Positions 7,491 through 14,636 are shown, counted from the first letter of the stretch. The stretch is DNA of 18,413 nucleotides from Bacillota bacterium (GCA_023410675.1 JAEYPM010000055.1:1-18413), one strand, 5' to 3'. Numbers and translations: made by a program. The notes: a model not told the origin generated them from the sequence alone.

Positions 7491-8854
7491 TGGCAAAAGC
7501 GAAGCAGAAAGGATTATCACTAGAAGAAAAGTTGGAGCAAGCATTGATACCTGAAAATGAGCTACCTTATGCAGTGCCAAGTAATTGGGTATGGGTCAGA
7601 CTTGGGAATACAGTAAATATTAAGAGAGGGGCTTCTCCACGACCAATAAATCAATTTATTACTGAAGATGAAAATGGTGTTAACTGGATTAAAATTGGTG
7701 ACACTGGTGAGGGGAAATATGTATATTCAGTAAAAGAAAAAATAACACCAGAAGGAGCTAAAAAATCAGTTAAAGTTGAGCAAGGAACATTATTGTTATC
7801 AAACAGTATGAGCTTTGGGCGTCCTTATATTTTGAATATTAATGGATGCATTCATGATGGTTGGTTAGCAATCGCAGTATCAGATGTTTTTTATAAAGAA
7901 TTTATGTATTATTCGTTACTCGCTTCAAATTGGTATTTTGAGCAAGTCGCTGTTGGAACAGCCGTAAGAAATCTTAATTCTGAACGGGTTGCTGGATTGC
8001 CAGTTACTTTACCCCCTCTTGCAGAACAACAACGAATTGTGGAACGTATTGAAAGTCTTTTTGAAAAGCTTGATAATGCAAAGGAACTAGCACAAAATAT
8101 TCTTGATACCTTTGAAACCCGTAAGGCTGCCATTCTTCATAAAGCATTTACAGGTGAACTCACTGCCCAATGGCGTGAGAAGAACGGTGTGGGGATGGAT
8201 AGCTGGGAAGAAAATTCTGTTGGTAATCTATTTAATGTTTTTTCAGGAAAAGGATTTAAGGAGAAAGAATACACTTCAGAAGGAGTAAAACTTTTACGAA
8301 TTACTAATGTAACATATAATAAATTAAATTGGGATGACACTAAATACTTACCAGTTTGTTATTTAGAAATCGAAAAAAATCTGGTATTGCAAGAAGATGA
8401 TATTGTTATGGCTTTAAATCGCCCTATAACTAATAATAAGCTGAAAGTTAGTGTAATTGATACAAATGAGTCTTATATACTATATCAGCGAGTAGGCTGT
8501 CTGAGGCTAAAAGTTAAAGGTGATTCTCGTTTCTATTTGTATTATATGCTTTCTGATAAATTTAAGAAACAAGTTGAGATGCAATTACAAGGCTCTGACC
8601 AACCATATATTAACCTGCCACCGCTTAAAAAAATTGTGTGTCCAGTTTGTTCTATTCATGAGCAGCAGGAAATTGTACGAATTCTGGATAACCTATTGGA
8701 AAAGGAAGAACAGGCAAAAGAACTGTGTGATGTTATTGAAAAAATAGAATTAATGAAAAAAGCTATACTTGCTCGTGCATTTCGTGGAGAGCTTGGTACA
8801 AATGACCCAAGTGAAGAAAGTGCAGTAGAACTGTTGAAAGAGTGCTTGAAATAA
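7490..8854 (+). CDS. hsdS: Type I restriction-modification system, specificity S subunit
   Basis: A 454-residue HsdS with the classic two-repeat layout. Target recognition domain 1 spans about residues 15-175. The central conserved region begins LPPLAEQQRIVERI at 174 and continues through a coiled-coil spacer to RKAAILHKAFTGEL. Target recognition domain 2 spans about 235-395. The C-terminal conserved helices repeat the pattern (EQQEIVRILDNLL, MKKAILARAFRGEL). Each recognition domain reads one half of a bipartite target. AGGAGGT lies 8 nt before the ATG. There is a single intact S gene with no nearby recombinase, inverted repeats or partial S genes, so no phase-variable shuffling is evident. 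The recognition sequence cannot be read from the protein. Confidence 0.93.
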   Translation: MAKAKQKGLSLEEKLEQALIPENELPYAVPSNWVWVRLGNTVNIKRGASPRPINQFITEDENGVNWIKIGDTGEGKYVYSVKEKITPEGAKKSVKVEQGTLLLSNSMSFGRPYILNINGCIHDGWLAIAVSDVFYKEFMYYSLLASNWYFEQVAVGTAVRNLNSERVAGLPVTLPPLAEQQRIVERIESLFEKLDNAKELAQNILDTFETRKAAILHKAFTGELTAQWREKNGVGMDSWEENSVGNLFNVFSGKGFKEKEYTSEGVKLLRITNVTYNKLNWDDTKYLPVCYLEIEKNLVLQEDDIVMALNRPITNNKLKVSVIDTNESYILYQRVGCLRLKVKGDSRFYLYYMLSDKFKKQVEMQLQGSDQPYINLPPLKKIVCPVCSIHEQQEIVRILDNLLEKEEQAKELCDVIEKIELMKKAILARAFRGELGTNDPSEESAVELLKECLK

Positions 8855-8859
8855 ATAAG

Positions 8860-8890
8860 CCCCAGTCTTTACGGACTGGGGTAAAATTTT
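8860..8890. terminator. Shared bidirectional terminator between hsdS and the HEPN-like gene
   Basis: CCCCAGTC (8860-8867) pairs with GACTGGGG (8874-8881) around a 6-nt loop. A T-rich tail follows on the plus strand (after hsdS), and on the minus strand the hairpin is followed by CTTATTTATTT, so it can also end the convergent 8900-9703 gene. Confidence 0.8.
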
Positions 8891-8899
8891 TGCCTTTTA

Positions 8900-9703
8900 T
8901 TACTTTTCATTAAGATATTTTTCTATTTTAATACCGTATTGAAACATTTCATTAAGTCCAATTTTGGTATCTAAATAGTTTACTGGCATTATATTATCAA
9001 TAATAAACTGAAAATAATTAACAAAGGCTATATCAAACGAAATTAGAATTTCTTTCCACTCTTCAATATTAAATTCATCTTTTGCTATAGCTAAGGGGGT
9101 TTTACCATTAAATCCAAAACTTAATGTTTTACAGTTCATACCAAGTCCTGGGAAATAAAAAGTTCCTCTGTGTTTTATATAATTATATTTTTCTCTGATT
9201 TGGCGTGTTAAAGGTGCGTTGAAGAAATTATCAATATGGTCGTGCAATGCTCTTAAAGTTTTAGATTCAGAAGTATGACAGCTTTCCCAATACATAAGTC
9301 TATCTTTTAACTCTTGGAATTCACATGATGAAACTTTTTTATATTGACCTTCTTTATAAATTAAATCCAGACCAGTTTCATCGCAAAACATTACAAGAAC
9401 TTGCCAAGATATATCAATAGCATTATTATAATACATAAGCGAATTCTGAATTAGGAACGACCTGATAAAGTTTAAGTTTATATCACTATGTTTACCATTC
9501 TCTTCTTTGGAAACCATTTGTCCGTAATCGTTATTATCTAGAGACGCCAGAGAAAATCGAGCCATACAAAAAGTTTGGTACACGTCTATTATTTTATGCC
9601 CAGCTCCAATAATATTTGGTTCAAACCGACAATACTGCGTTTCGTAAGGAGTATATTTTCCCCACGTGTCAAGTATATCTGGTAATCTCTCATAAATAAG
9701 CAT
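8900..9703 (-). CDS. HEPN-like protein, Cthe_2314 type (putative)
   Basis: A 267-residue, mostly alpha-helical protein without signal peptide or membrane segment. A helix-rich C-terminal half carries R170-E-K-Y-N-Y-I-K-H178-R-G, which resembles the conserved R...(N)...KHRG motif of Cthe_2314-type HEPN domains. Such domains often act as RNases in toxin-antitoxin, abortive infection and other defence systems. The start at 9703 is preferred over an in-frame ATG at 9721, because AAGGAG lies between them, 7 nt before the 9703 ATG. A weak -10 box (TACAAT, on the minus strand at 9742-9737) lies upstream. It is transcribed towards hsdS with no partner gene of its own. Family assignment is by motif resemblance only; function is unproven. 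Confidence 0.5.
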   Translation of the reverse strand: MLIYERLPDILDTWGKYTPYETQYCRFEPNIIGAGHKIIDVYQTFCMARFSLASLDNNDYGQMVSKEENGKHSDINLNFIRSFLIQNSLMYYNNAIDISWQVLVMFCDETGLDLIYKEGQYKKVSSCEFQELKDRLMYWESCHTSESKTLRALHDHIDNFFNAPLTRQIREKYNYIKHRGTFYFPGLGMNCKTLSFGFNGKTPLAIAKDEFNIEEWKEILISFDIAFVNYFQFIIDNIMPVNYLDTKIGLNEMFQYGIKIEKYLNEK

Positions 9704-9795
9704 ATACAAACTCCTTTTCATTTGATTTTTATTTACATTGTATCATGAAGAAGGCTGAAATAATTTGGTTATAAATAAATTATATAAAATTAAAA

Positions 9796-9823
9796 AGCTC
9801 AATCTGCATAACCAGATTGAGCT
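9796..9823 (-). terminator. Terminator hairpin upstream of the HEPN-like gene
   Basis: An 11-bp perfect stem (AGCTCAATCTG at 9796-9806 with CAGATTGAGCT at 9813-9823) and a 6-nt loop. On the minus strand it runs into TTTTTAATTTTAT. It would stop transcription arriving from the genes at 10106-12189, isolating the HEPN-like gene. Confidence 0.75.
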
Positions 9824-9834
9824 GCAATTTTATT

Positions 9835-9908
9835 TTCTACCTTTTTTATTCCTACCTTTTTTTTTTCCACCTTTTATATTCCTTACATCCTAATTCCTAC
9901 CAACTTTT
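9835..9908. repeat. Degenerate pyrimidine-rich tandem repeat
   Basis: About five imperfect units of 14-17 bp based on TTCCTACCTTTTTTA follow one another, giving a strand almost free of purines at one end. The rest of the gene-free stretch 9704-10105 holds the two terminator hairpins and a short GAGTAAT/ATTACTC hairpin (9966-9983), and nothing else that I recognise. Confidence 0.5.
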
Positions 9909-10035
9909 CTTTGTTTGAGAATAGTCAAAATTCGATGGAGCTTTATACCATGAAAAGAAGTATACGAGTAATTTTCATTACTCAATTTATTATATCAGTG
10001 CAGAAAAAATAATATAACAAAAATATGTTCTACAA

Positions 10036-10069
10036 TAAAAAAGCTATACTGCATTTTATACAGTATAGC
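10036..10069 (-). terminator. Terminator of the DUF2958 transcript
   Basis: GCTATACTG (10043-10051) pairs with CAGTATAGC (10061-10069). Read on the minus strand the stem is followed by TTTTTTATTG. It lies 37 bp after the stop of the 10106-10426 gene. Confidence 0.75.
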
Positions 10070-10105
10070 AATAGGAGGAATGAAATGGAAGGTAAAATAA
10101 ATGGG

Positions 10106-10426
10106 CTATTTTTTATAATCAGAAAATTTACATGGGCTAAAATACAAATCTCTTTCAATGCCGACTGTGCTGAATAATTTCACTTTACGCATTTCATTAA
10201 AAGAGGAATATCCCCACTCTGAACCGTCAGGATAAGCATGGTTAATAACATACCCAAAGAAGAGAATATCATTATCTTGAACCTCACATTCTGTAACCAG
10301 CCATGTAAAACTACCTAAAAAGAACTTTGCTCTTATAATAGCATCTTTGAGTGGAGTAGCTTCATTTGCATACAAGGGAGGAATTGTTGCAAGAAGCTCT
10401 TTTGGAAGAAGCTGTTGTATATTCAT
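10106..10426 (-). CDS. DUF2958 family protein
   Basis: A 106-residue protein matching the general pattern of DUF2958: an N-terminal LLPKELLATIPPLYANEATPLKDAIIRAKFF, a central TWLVTECEVQDNDILFFGYV, and the C-terminal block EWGYSSFNEM followed by IERDLYFSPCKF. The family has no established biochemical role and is often found on plasmids and conjugative or mobilizable elements. AAGGAG lies 8 nt before the ATG. Its start overlaps the stop of the upstream 45-codon gene in ATGA, so the two are translationally coupled. It has the usual compact size, with no membrane segment. Confidence 0.65.
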   Translation of the reverse strand: MNIQQLLPKELLATIPPLYANEATPLKDAIIRAKFFLGSFTWLVTECEVQDNDILFFGYVINHAYPDGSEWGYSSFNEMRKVKLFSTVGIERDLYFSPCKFSDYKK

Positions 10427-10560
10427 ATAAGCAACTCCTTTCCACTTTCTTTTAGATACAACTCAAAACTCTCTACCCATCTTTCAAATTCCGCTGACTG
10501 GTTTTCTTCTGAAAACACCACATTATTCATAAAATCCATTTCGTCTTTACTCAAATTCAT
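10423..10560 (-). CDS. Small hypothetical protein of 45 residues
   Basis: A short acidic protein (MNLSKDEMDFMNNVV...FELYLKESGKELLI) predicted helical. I do not recognise it. The start at 10560 is chosen because AAAGGAG lies 8 nt upstream; an in-frame ATG at 10620 would add a hydrophobic stretch but has no ribosome binding site. The stop overlaps the DUF2958 start (ATGA), so the two are probably made together and may work together. Confidence 0.6.
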   Translation of the reverse strand: MNLSKDEMDFMNNVVFSEENQSAEFERWVESFELYLKESGKELLI

Positions 10561-10634
10561 AATACACGCTCCTTTGACTATAATATTTTGAGATATTAAA
10601 ATGATAAGCAGGAGCAACAAGGAATATAAAAAAA

Positions 10635-10651
10635 GCGTGCTCTATGCACAC
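10635..10651 (-). terminator. Terminator after the 309-residue gene
   Basis: On the minus strand GTGTGC pairs with GCACGC (one G-U pair) around a 5-nt loop, followed by seven T. It lies directly after the stop codon at 10652, so the DUF2958 pair downstream needs its own promoter or read-through. Confidence 0.6.
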
Positions 10652-11581
10652 TTATACAATGTTTTGAGGATTGATATTTCCAAACAAGCGATATTGAGAG
10701 TTAAAGCTCTTGAAGGAAACAATTTTAGAAATATCGGTGATACCGACAAATTCTCTTCTTTTAGCAAGCATCCTATAGGCAGCATTATGGTTACCATCAT
10801 CAGTTTTATTATGGCTGTAAACTGTGATGTGTATATCAATTTCATTTGGATACAGAATTTCCGTGAAAGTCTGATATGTTATTGAAATTGTATCAATATA
10901 TTTTTTAATCTTTGAATTTGTTGGAAGTATCGAAATATCAAAAGATATTTTGTTATTCTTCCAACGGACATCAGCAACGTATATACCCTTGGCTTTCAAA
11001 GTCAGCAAATCCTCACTTTTATTTATATATTCTTTCATTGTGCTTTTTTCACCTCTACGGCGGCTTTGGAAGAATGCCTTTTTATCCTCTAAAATCTCAA
11101 TATGATTTTTCAATATTGATAAATCAGCAGATAAATTCTGCTCTCGAAGGAAGTTGTGTATCCTTACAAGCAGGTTAAGGCTACTATCGGGATTATGAAA
11201 TGCCTGATTGCCAACCAGTATTTCTTTTCTTATCCGTGCAATGTCATATCGCTTTGAAAGATAAATTTCTGCAAACAGCGTTGACTGTTGCAGGCTCATT
11301 CCAGAGAGAGTGGTTACTTTCCCGTAAAGGTCGAAATAGTCATAAACCTTATGTCGGACTAAAATCACTTTGTTCTTTCCAAAATATGTACTCTTAATCA
11401 AGTCGCTTTCTTCCATAGCTTGCACTAATTTTTGATTTGGCTTTGTCCTGCCACCTAACAAGCTGTAAAGCTGAGACAGCATTATTATTCCGTTAAGTCC
11501 ATGCACCAAGACAAAAAACAAATCTTCAATTTCTTCAAGCAGTTTATTTTGTACCATTTTTTTTATTTCTTTTCCCTGCAT
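10652..11581 (-). CDS. Unrecognised 309-residue protein, second gene of a two-gene module
   Basis: A soluble protein with no clear family. The N-terminal about 90 residues read like a winged helix (LFFVLVHGLNGIIMLSQLYSLLG, then LVQAMEESDLIKSTYFGKNKVILV), suggesting DNA binding. The middle is helical and the C-terminal part is rich in beta strands, with a charged segment (FQSRRRGEKSTMKEY). The start at 11581 is preferred over the GTG at 11590, because AAGAGGTG lies 6 nt before the ATG. It begins 17 bp after the stop of the replication-relaxation-like gene, so they form an operon and probably act together. It could be a mobilisation accessory or part of an element replication system; nothing seen decides this. 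Confidence 0.7.
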   Translation of the reverse strand: MQGKEIKKMVQNKLLEEIEDLFFVLVHGLNGIIMLSQLYSLLGGRTKPNQKLVQAMEESDLIKSTYFGKNKVILVRHKVYDYFDLYGKVTTLSGMSLQQSTLFAEIYLSKRYDIARIRKEILVGNQAFHNPDSSLNLLVRIHNFLREQNLSADLSILKNHIEILEDKKAFFQSRRRGEKSTMKEYINKSEDLLTLKAKGIYVADVRWKNNKISFDISILPTNSKIKKYIDTISITYQTFTEILYPNEIDIHITVYSHNKTDDGNHNAAYRMLAKRREFVGITDISKIVSFKSFNSQYRLFGNINPQNIV

Positions 11582-11598
11582 TTTTCTCACCTCTTAAA

Positions 11599-12189
11599 TC
11601 AGATTTTTATAAATTCAATGGGCGTACCCCCCATTTCTAAGGCGAATGCTTCTTTTGCGGAGCATTCAAAAAAGCTATACGCCGATGTTGTTGCTTCGAA
11701 ATAGATTTCACATCCATCATCCCTCACATAATACATATCTGGAGTGCTTATTTCATGTGTTCTCAATTGTTCTGAAAGCTGATTGTATCTGCAAACATCT
11801 TGTTCTCTAAGATTTTCAAGGTGTTCCTGAAACGTATTTCTTATTTCTGATTCGCACAATACTGTAGCCCTCTCAGTTGGCGAAAGTCGAAGATATCGGT
11901 CAAATAAAGCCATGTCATGCCGATAACCGTTGCTTCTATAAAAACTGCGGTCAGATAGTTCAGGAACATTTTTTGTTACCCATGCTTTACCCTTATCAGT
12001 AAAACGGTATATTTCTAATCCATCTACATCTCTACATCTTTCAATAACATGGTTCAATTCAAAAGTTCTAAGTCTGTTAGGTGTTAAAAGTCCTTCATGT
12101 AATGCCTGTTGCCGACTACAAACGCCTGAGACTCTTAAACCGTTAAGGAAATCAACATCACGGGCATTGATTATTTTAATTTTTCGCAA
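11599..12189 (-). CDS. Replication-relaxation-like protein with winged helix and nuclease-like fold (putative)
   Basis: A 196-residue protein that resembles the replication-relaxation family of plasmids and mobile elements. An N-terminal winged-helix segment (about 10-75, LNGLRVSGVCSRQQALHEGLLTPNRLRTFELNHVI, ending YRFTDKGKAWV) is followed by H91-D92 in YRHDMALFDRYL, C-E113-S-E115-I-R, P150-D151-M-Y-Y and E161-I-Y-F-E165-A-T-T. This order recalls a PD-(D/E)XK-type nuclease fold, although the usual lysine is missing (A-T-T). It starts with TTG at 12189, fixed by an optimal GGAGGTG with a 7-nt spacer. A structured leader (12229-12371) precedes it. It may process or bind an origin for replication or transfer. 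Family call is tentative. Confidence 0.5.
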   Translation of the reverse strand: MRKIKIINARDVDFLNGLRVSGVCSRQQALHEGLLTPNRLRTFELNHVIERCRDVDGLEIYRFTDKGKAWVTKNVPELSDRSFYRSNGYRHDMALFDRYLRLSPTERATVLCESEIRNTFQEHLENLREQDVCRYNQLSEQLRTHEISTPDMYYVRDDGCEIYFEATTSAYSFFECSAKEAFALEMGGTPIEFIKI

Positions 12190-12228
12190 GAAAAATCACC
12201 TCCTGTTCTTTGAGACCCGTAAGACTGC

Positions 12229-12371
12229 TCCGACACCGAGAGAGAGTAGCCGTCAAAGACGGCGTTACGGCCATTTGACAAAAATAACGTTTGCGAAGAA
12301 AACGTGGCTGCAAAGCAGACTTTTGGCAATGTCCCATATCTATAGATATGGGTGGCGAACGAGGTGTCGGA
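12229..12371 (-). ncRNA. Structured 5' leader or origin-like fold upstream of the replication-relaxation-like gene
   Basis: A 9-bp closing helix (TCCGACACC at 12229-12237 with GGTGTCGGA at 12363-12371) encloses several hairpins. In minus-strand order these are the 20-bp perfect palindrome CCCATATCTATAGATATGGG (12333-12352), CTGC-TTT-GCAG, ACGTTT/AAACGT and GCCGTC-TTT-GACGGC. The helix set forms a multibranched fold of about 143 nt. A -10 box on the minus strand (12395-12390) would start transcripts about 12 nt before the closing helix. It could be a regulatory leader, an independent RNA or a DNA-level oriT or replication origin. No family recognised. Confidence 0.55.
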
Positions 12372-12389
12372 TGAAATAGGGGTTTTTAT

Positions 12390-12395
12390 ATTATA
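12390..12395 (-). promoter_or_regulatory. -10 box of the minus-strand two-gene module
   Basis: TATAAT on the minus strand, preceded by TTTTGCT, but no convincing -35 box at the right distance. Its position just before the structured leader is the main support. Confidence 0.35.
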
Positions 12396-12445
12396 AGCAA
12401 AAGTCAGTTGTATATTAGAAAAAACTGCCTTACCAATATTGAAAA

Positions 12446-12469
12446 AGTGGGATAAAACCAGTGGGATAA
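12446..12469. repeat. Direct repeat AGTGGGATAA, two copies
   Basis: Exact 10-bp copies at 12446-12455 and 12460-12469, 14 bp apart, in the gene-free region between the divergent minus- and plus-strand gene sets. They might be protein binding sites or short iterons. Confidence 0.4.
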
Positions 12470-12670
12470 GGATAACCGCATTTATTATGCTAGATTAATG
12501 TAAATGAGATAATTTTCATTCTGCTAATTATTACAGGAATATTACAATAACATACGTTAAATTGATTATGGCAAAAAAATAGGTTATTAGTTAATAGCGA
12601 GAACAAAAACTTGTGTACACAAAGTATAAATATCGCATAGCCATATGTAAACACAGGCTGACAATACAAA

Positions 12671-12804
12671 GAGTCCAGCGTTATAACAGACTCTACTGGA
12701 AGGATAATTGAAATTGTATCTATGCATTCCAGTATCCTTGGCACATAAAAAGTATGTATATCTTATGGGCATACCATACCCATAAGACGCAAGGTATGCC
12801 CATA
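12671..12804. promoter_or_regulatory. Cluster of nested and overlapping inverted repeats
   Basis: Four inverted repeats occur in 134 bp. AGAGTC/GACTCT flank the 8-bp palindrome GTTATAAC (about 12670-12694). TACTGGAA (12694-12701) matches TTCCAGTA (12727-12734). TCTTATGGG (12761-12769) matches CCCATAAGA (12779-12787). TATGGGCATACC (12764-12775) matches GGTATGCCCATA (12793-12804). The last two share an arm, so they are mutually exclusive. The wider stretch 12396-12937 holds no convincing gene. A TATAAT box at 12858-12863 may drive the 12938 gene. Confidence 0.5.
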
Positions 12805-12937
12805 GTATTCATATAACTATCACGATAGAAAAAGTGATATTTCCAATTGGGGATTTCTATAATAATAAAAATCAAAAAGTCAAAATTCAGAGAAAAGAAT
12901 CGTTTATTTACATTCAAGATTTGAAAGGAGCACAAGT

Positions 12938-13153
12938 ATGAAAAGAGACCCTATTGAAAATACCAAAGAATATTGTGAGGCAATGAAAAAAATCCAACCT
13001 CAGTTGGATGCACTAAACTATGAGTTAGACAAACAGGAATATGGATTAGGAAGTTGTCATGTCTACTGGACAACGAAAAAATTGCTTCTGAAAAACGAAG
13101 GGATTGATTGGAAATCCCCAGCAGAATGTAATCCACATGTAATTTTTGATTAA
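12938..13153 (+). CDS. Small hypothetical protein of 71 residues
   Basis: Charged, mostly helical: MKRDPIENTKEYCEAMKKIQ, then LDALNYELDKQEYGLGSCHVYW and a C-terminal GIDWKSPAECNPHVIFD. I do not recognise the family. AAAGGAG lies 8 nt before the ATG, which makes it a believable gene. It heads a plus-strand series with the excisionase-like gene and integrase, about 50 bp from the next gene, so a role in control of integration or excision is possible but not shown. Confidence 0.65.
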   Translation: MKRDPIENTKEYCEAMKKIQPQLDALNYELDKQEYGLGSCHVYWTTKKLLLKNEGIDWKSPAECNPHVIFD

Positions 13154-13204
13154 AATGTAAACTACTGTAATTTGATATGTCAAGATAAGAAAGGAGCATG
13201 AACT

Positions 13205-13399
13205 ATGAATAAGGGTTTAGACTATATTCCACGAATGATGACAGTAAGACAAATAGCTGCAACTGGATTGCTTCCAGAGAATGCACTAAGAGTGATGCTT
13301 AAGCAAGGTAAGCTCCCTGCTGTTTTTTCAGGCAGGAAGGCTTTAATTAACTTTGATTTGCTTTGTGAACAACTTGAGAATTTACGAACAGTCAGTTAA
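13205..13399 (+). CDS. Excisionase-like small helix-turn-helix protein
   Basis: A 64-residue protein, MTVRQIAATGLLPENALRVMLKQGKLPAVFSGRKALINFDLLCEQL, typical of the small MerR/excisionase-type DNA-binding proteins found directly before tyrosine integrases in Firmicutes elements. The HTH covers about residues 12-35 and the wing is PAVFSGRKALINF. A GAAAGGAG site precedes the ATG. The integrase starts 31 bp downstream. Expected to bend DNA at the attachment sites and favour excision, inferred from family and position. Confidence 0.8.
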   Translation: MNKGLDYIPRMMTVRQIAATGLLPENALRVMLKQGKLPAVFSGRKALINFDLLCEQLENLRTVS

Positions 13400-13430
13400 T
13401 AGGTGATTAAGGAAAGCGAGGACAAATAGC

Positions 13431-14579
13431 ATGGATAATGATATGAAGGGTATCAGTAAGCGAGGCAATAGTTACAGATTTACCGTTTCTGTCGGTTTTG
13501 ACGGAAACGGCAAGCATATAAGGAAATACACGACTTTTACACCATCCCCTGATTTAAGTGAAAAAGAAGCAGATGAGTTGGCAAAGGTAGAATATGGGAA
13601 GTTCAAAGATTCTGTTAATGGAAATCAGAAGTTTAATCCGAATATGAAATTTAGTGAGTTGGCTAGAATATATTTTGAAGACTTTGCGCCTAATAAACTG
13701 AGAGTATCAACAAGATATAATTATAAAATTGCCGTGGATACACATATTAATCCTGTTTTCGGTAATAAGAAATTAAAGGAAATACGAACAGCGGATATAA
13801 CAAGATTTTTACTAGGTCTTAATCTGAAAAGTTCATCTACAAGAAAAACTAAAATTGTAATGAGTAGTATTTTAACTTATGCAGTATCACAGGAAGTACT
13901 AAACAAAAATCCTTGTAGAGAGGCTATTTATAAACCAAGTGAAGATGATGAAGAAGATAATATAGTTGAAAAGGTTTTTACAATAGAAGAAATGAAAATG
14001 ATTAAAAACCTGACACAGGAATATTCAATATTTAACGTAATTATTCGAACGCTATTTGGGACAGCAATTCGCAGCGGGGAATGTCTTGGGCTCCGCTGGC
14101 AGTGTGTCGATTTTGAAAATAAAATAATAAGGATTAATAAAACGCTAGTTTATGCTAATAATGTTTGGTCTTTGGGGCCTCCCAAAACAGCAGGCTCCAA
14201 AAGGAAAGTTGCCATTGATGATAATTTAGTTAATCTCTTAAGGAAACATAAGGAAGAACAGAATAAACAGAAAGCAATATGTGGTAAGGCTTGGAGACAG
14301 CCTGAACTTGTTTTTACATCATATACTGGTAACTATTATGATAGAAGTTTACTTAACCAGCAATTTGATAGATTTTTACGAAAAAATAATCTGCCAGACA
14401 ATCCGATTCATTCAATACGGCATAGCGTAGCTTCATTAATGTTACATATGAATATGAGCATGTCAATAGTAGCTAAGCAGTTGGGGAATTCAGAACAAGT
14501 TTGTGATAAAACTTATAGCCATTTCTTAAAGGAAACACAAGAGAATGTAGCAAAAATCATAGCAGAAGCAATCGGGTAA
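13431..14579 (+). CDS. int: Tyrosine recombinase / integrase of the element
   Basis: A 382-residue phage/Tn916-type integrase. The N-terminal arm-binding segment (about 7-45, GISKRGNSYRFTVSVGFDGNGK) precedes a SAM-like core-binding domain (about 70-155, KFSELARIYFEDFAPNKLRVSTRYNY...). The catalytic domain has R214 (GTAIRSGE), K252 (GPPKTAGSKR), H327-S-I-R330-H331 and the nucleophile Y362 (KTYSHF), so all key residues are present. It cuts and rejoins the 14-bp core now seen as attL and attR. ATG 13431 is the most upstream plausible start; the ribosome binding site is weak (GAGG, about 10 nt). It lies about 1.2 kb from attR with a cargo gene in between, which is unusual because integrases usually abut the attachment site. 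Confidence 0.95.
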   Translation: MDNDMKGISKRGNSYRFTVSVGFDGNGKHIRKYTTFTPSPDLSEKEADELAKVEYGKFKDSVNGNQKFNPNMKFSELARIYFEDFAPNKLRVSTRYNYKIAVDTHINPVFGNKKLKEIRTADITRFLLGLNLKSSSTRKTKIVMSSILTYAVSQEVLNKNPCREAIYKPSEDDEEDNIVEKVFTIEEMKMIKNLTQEYSIFNVIIRTLFGTAIRSGECLGLRWQCVDFENKIIRINKTLVYANNVWSLGPPKTAGSKRKVAIDDNLVNLLRKHKEEQNKQKAICGKAWRQPELVFTSYTGNYYDRSLLNQQFDRFLRKNNLPDNPIHSIRHSVASLMLHMNMSMSIVAKQLGNSEQVCDKTYSHFLKETQENVAKIIAEAIG

Positions 14580-14587
14580 AAATACGT

Positions 14588-14620
14588 GGGTAGCAGTGTA
14601 AATACTGTTGCCCATTTTTT
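14588..14620 (+). terminator. Integrase terminator
   Basis: GGGTAGCAGT (14588-14597) pairs with ACTGTTGCCC (14604-14613), including two G-U pairs, followed by ATTTTTT. It isolates the integrase transcript from the protease gene. Confidence 0.75.
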
Positions 14621-14636
14621 ATGTCTTAAAATTATC

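Noticed and set aside
7490..8854. Phase-variable hsdS switching
   Set aside because: Only one hsdS is present, with no inverted repeats, partial copies or adjacent invertase inside the window.
9835..9908. CRISPR array
   Set aside because: Units are degenerate, contiguous and lack unique spacers of constant length; no cas gene is present.
10085..10177. Possible 30-codon plus-strand gene with a good AGGAGG site just upstream
   Set aside because: It overlaps the end of the DUF2958 gene on the opposite strand, is very short and shows no recognisable product. The ribosome binding site alone is not enough.
10601..11704. Plus-strand reading frames of 65-94 codons
   Set aside because: All are shadows of the two minus-strand genes in this stretch, which have strong ribosome binding sites and coherent spacing.
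12167..12379. Plus-strand reading frame of 70 codons
   Set aside because: It is antisense to the start and structured leader of the 11599-12189 gene and has no ribosome binding site.
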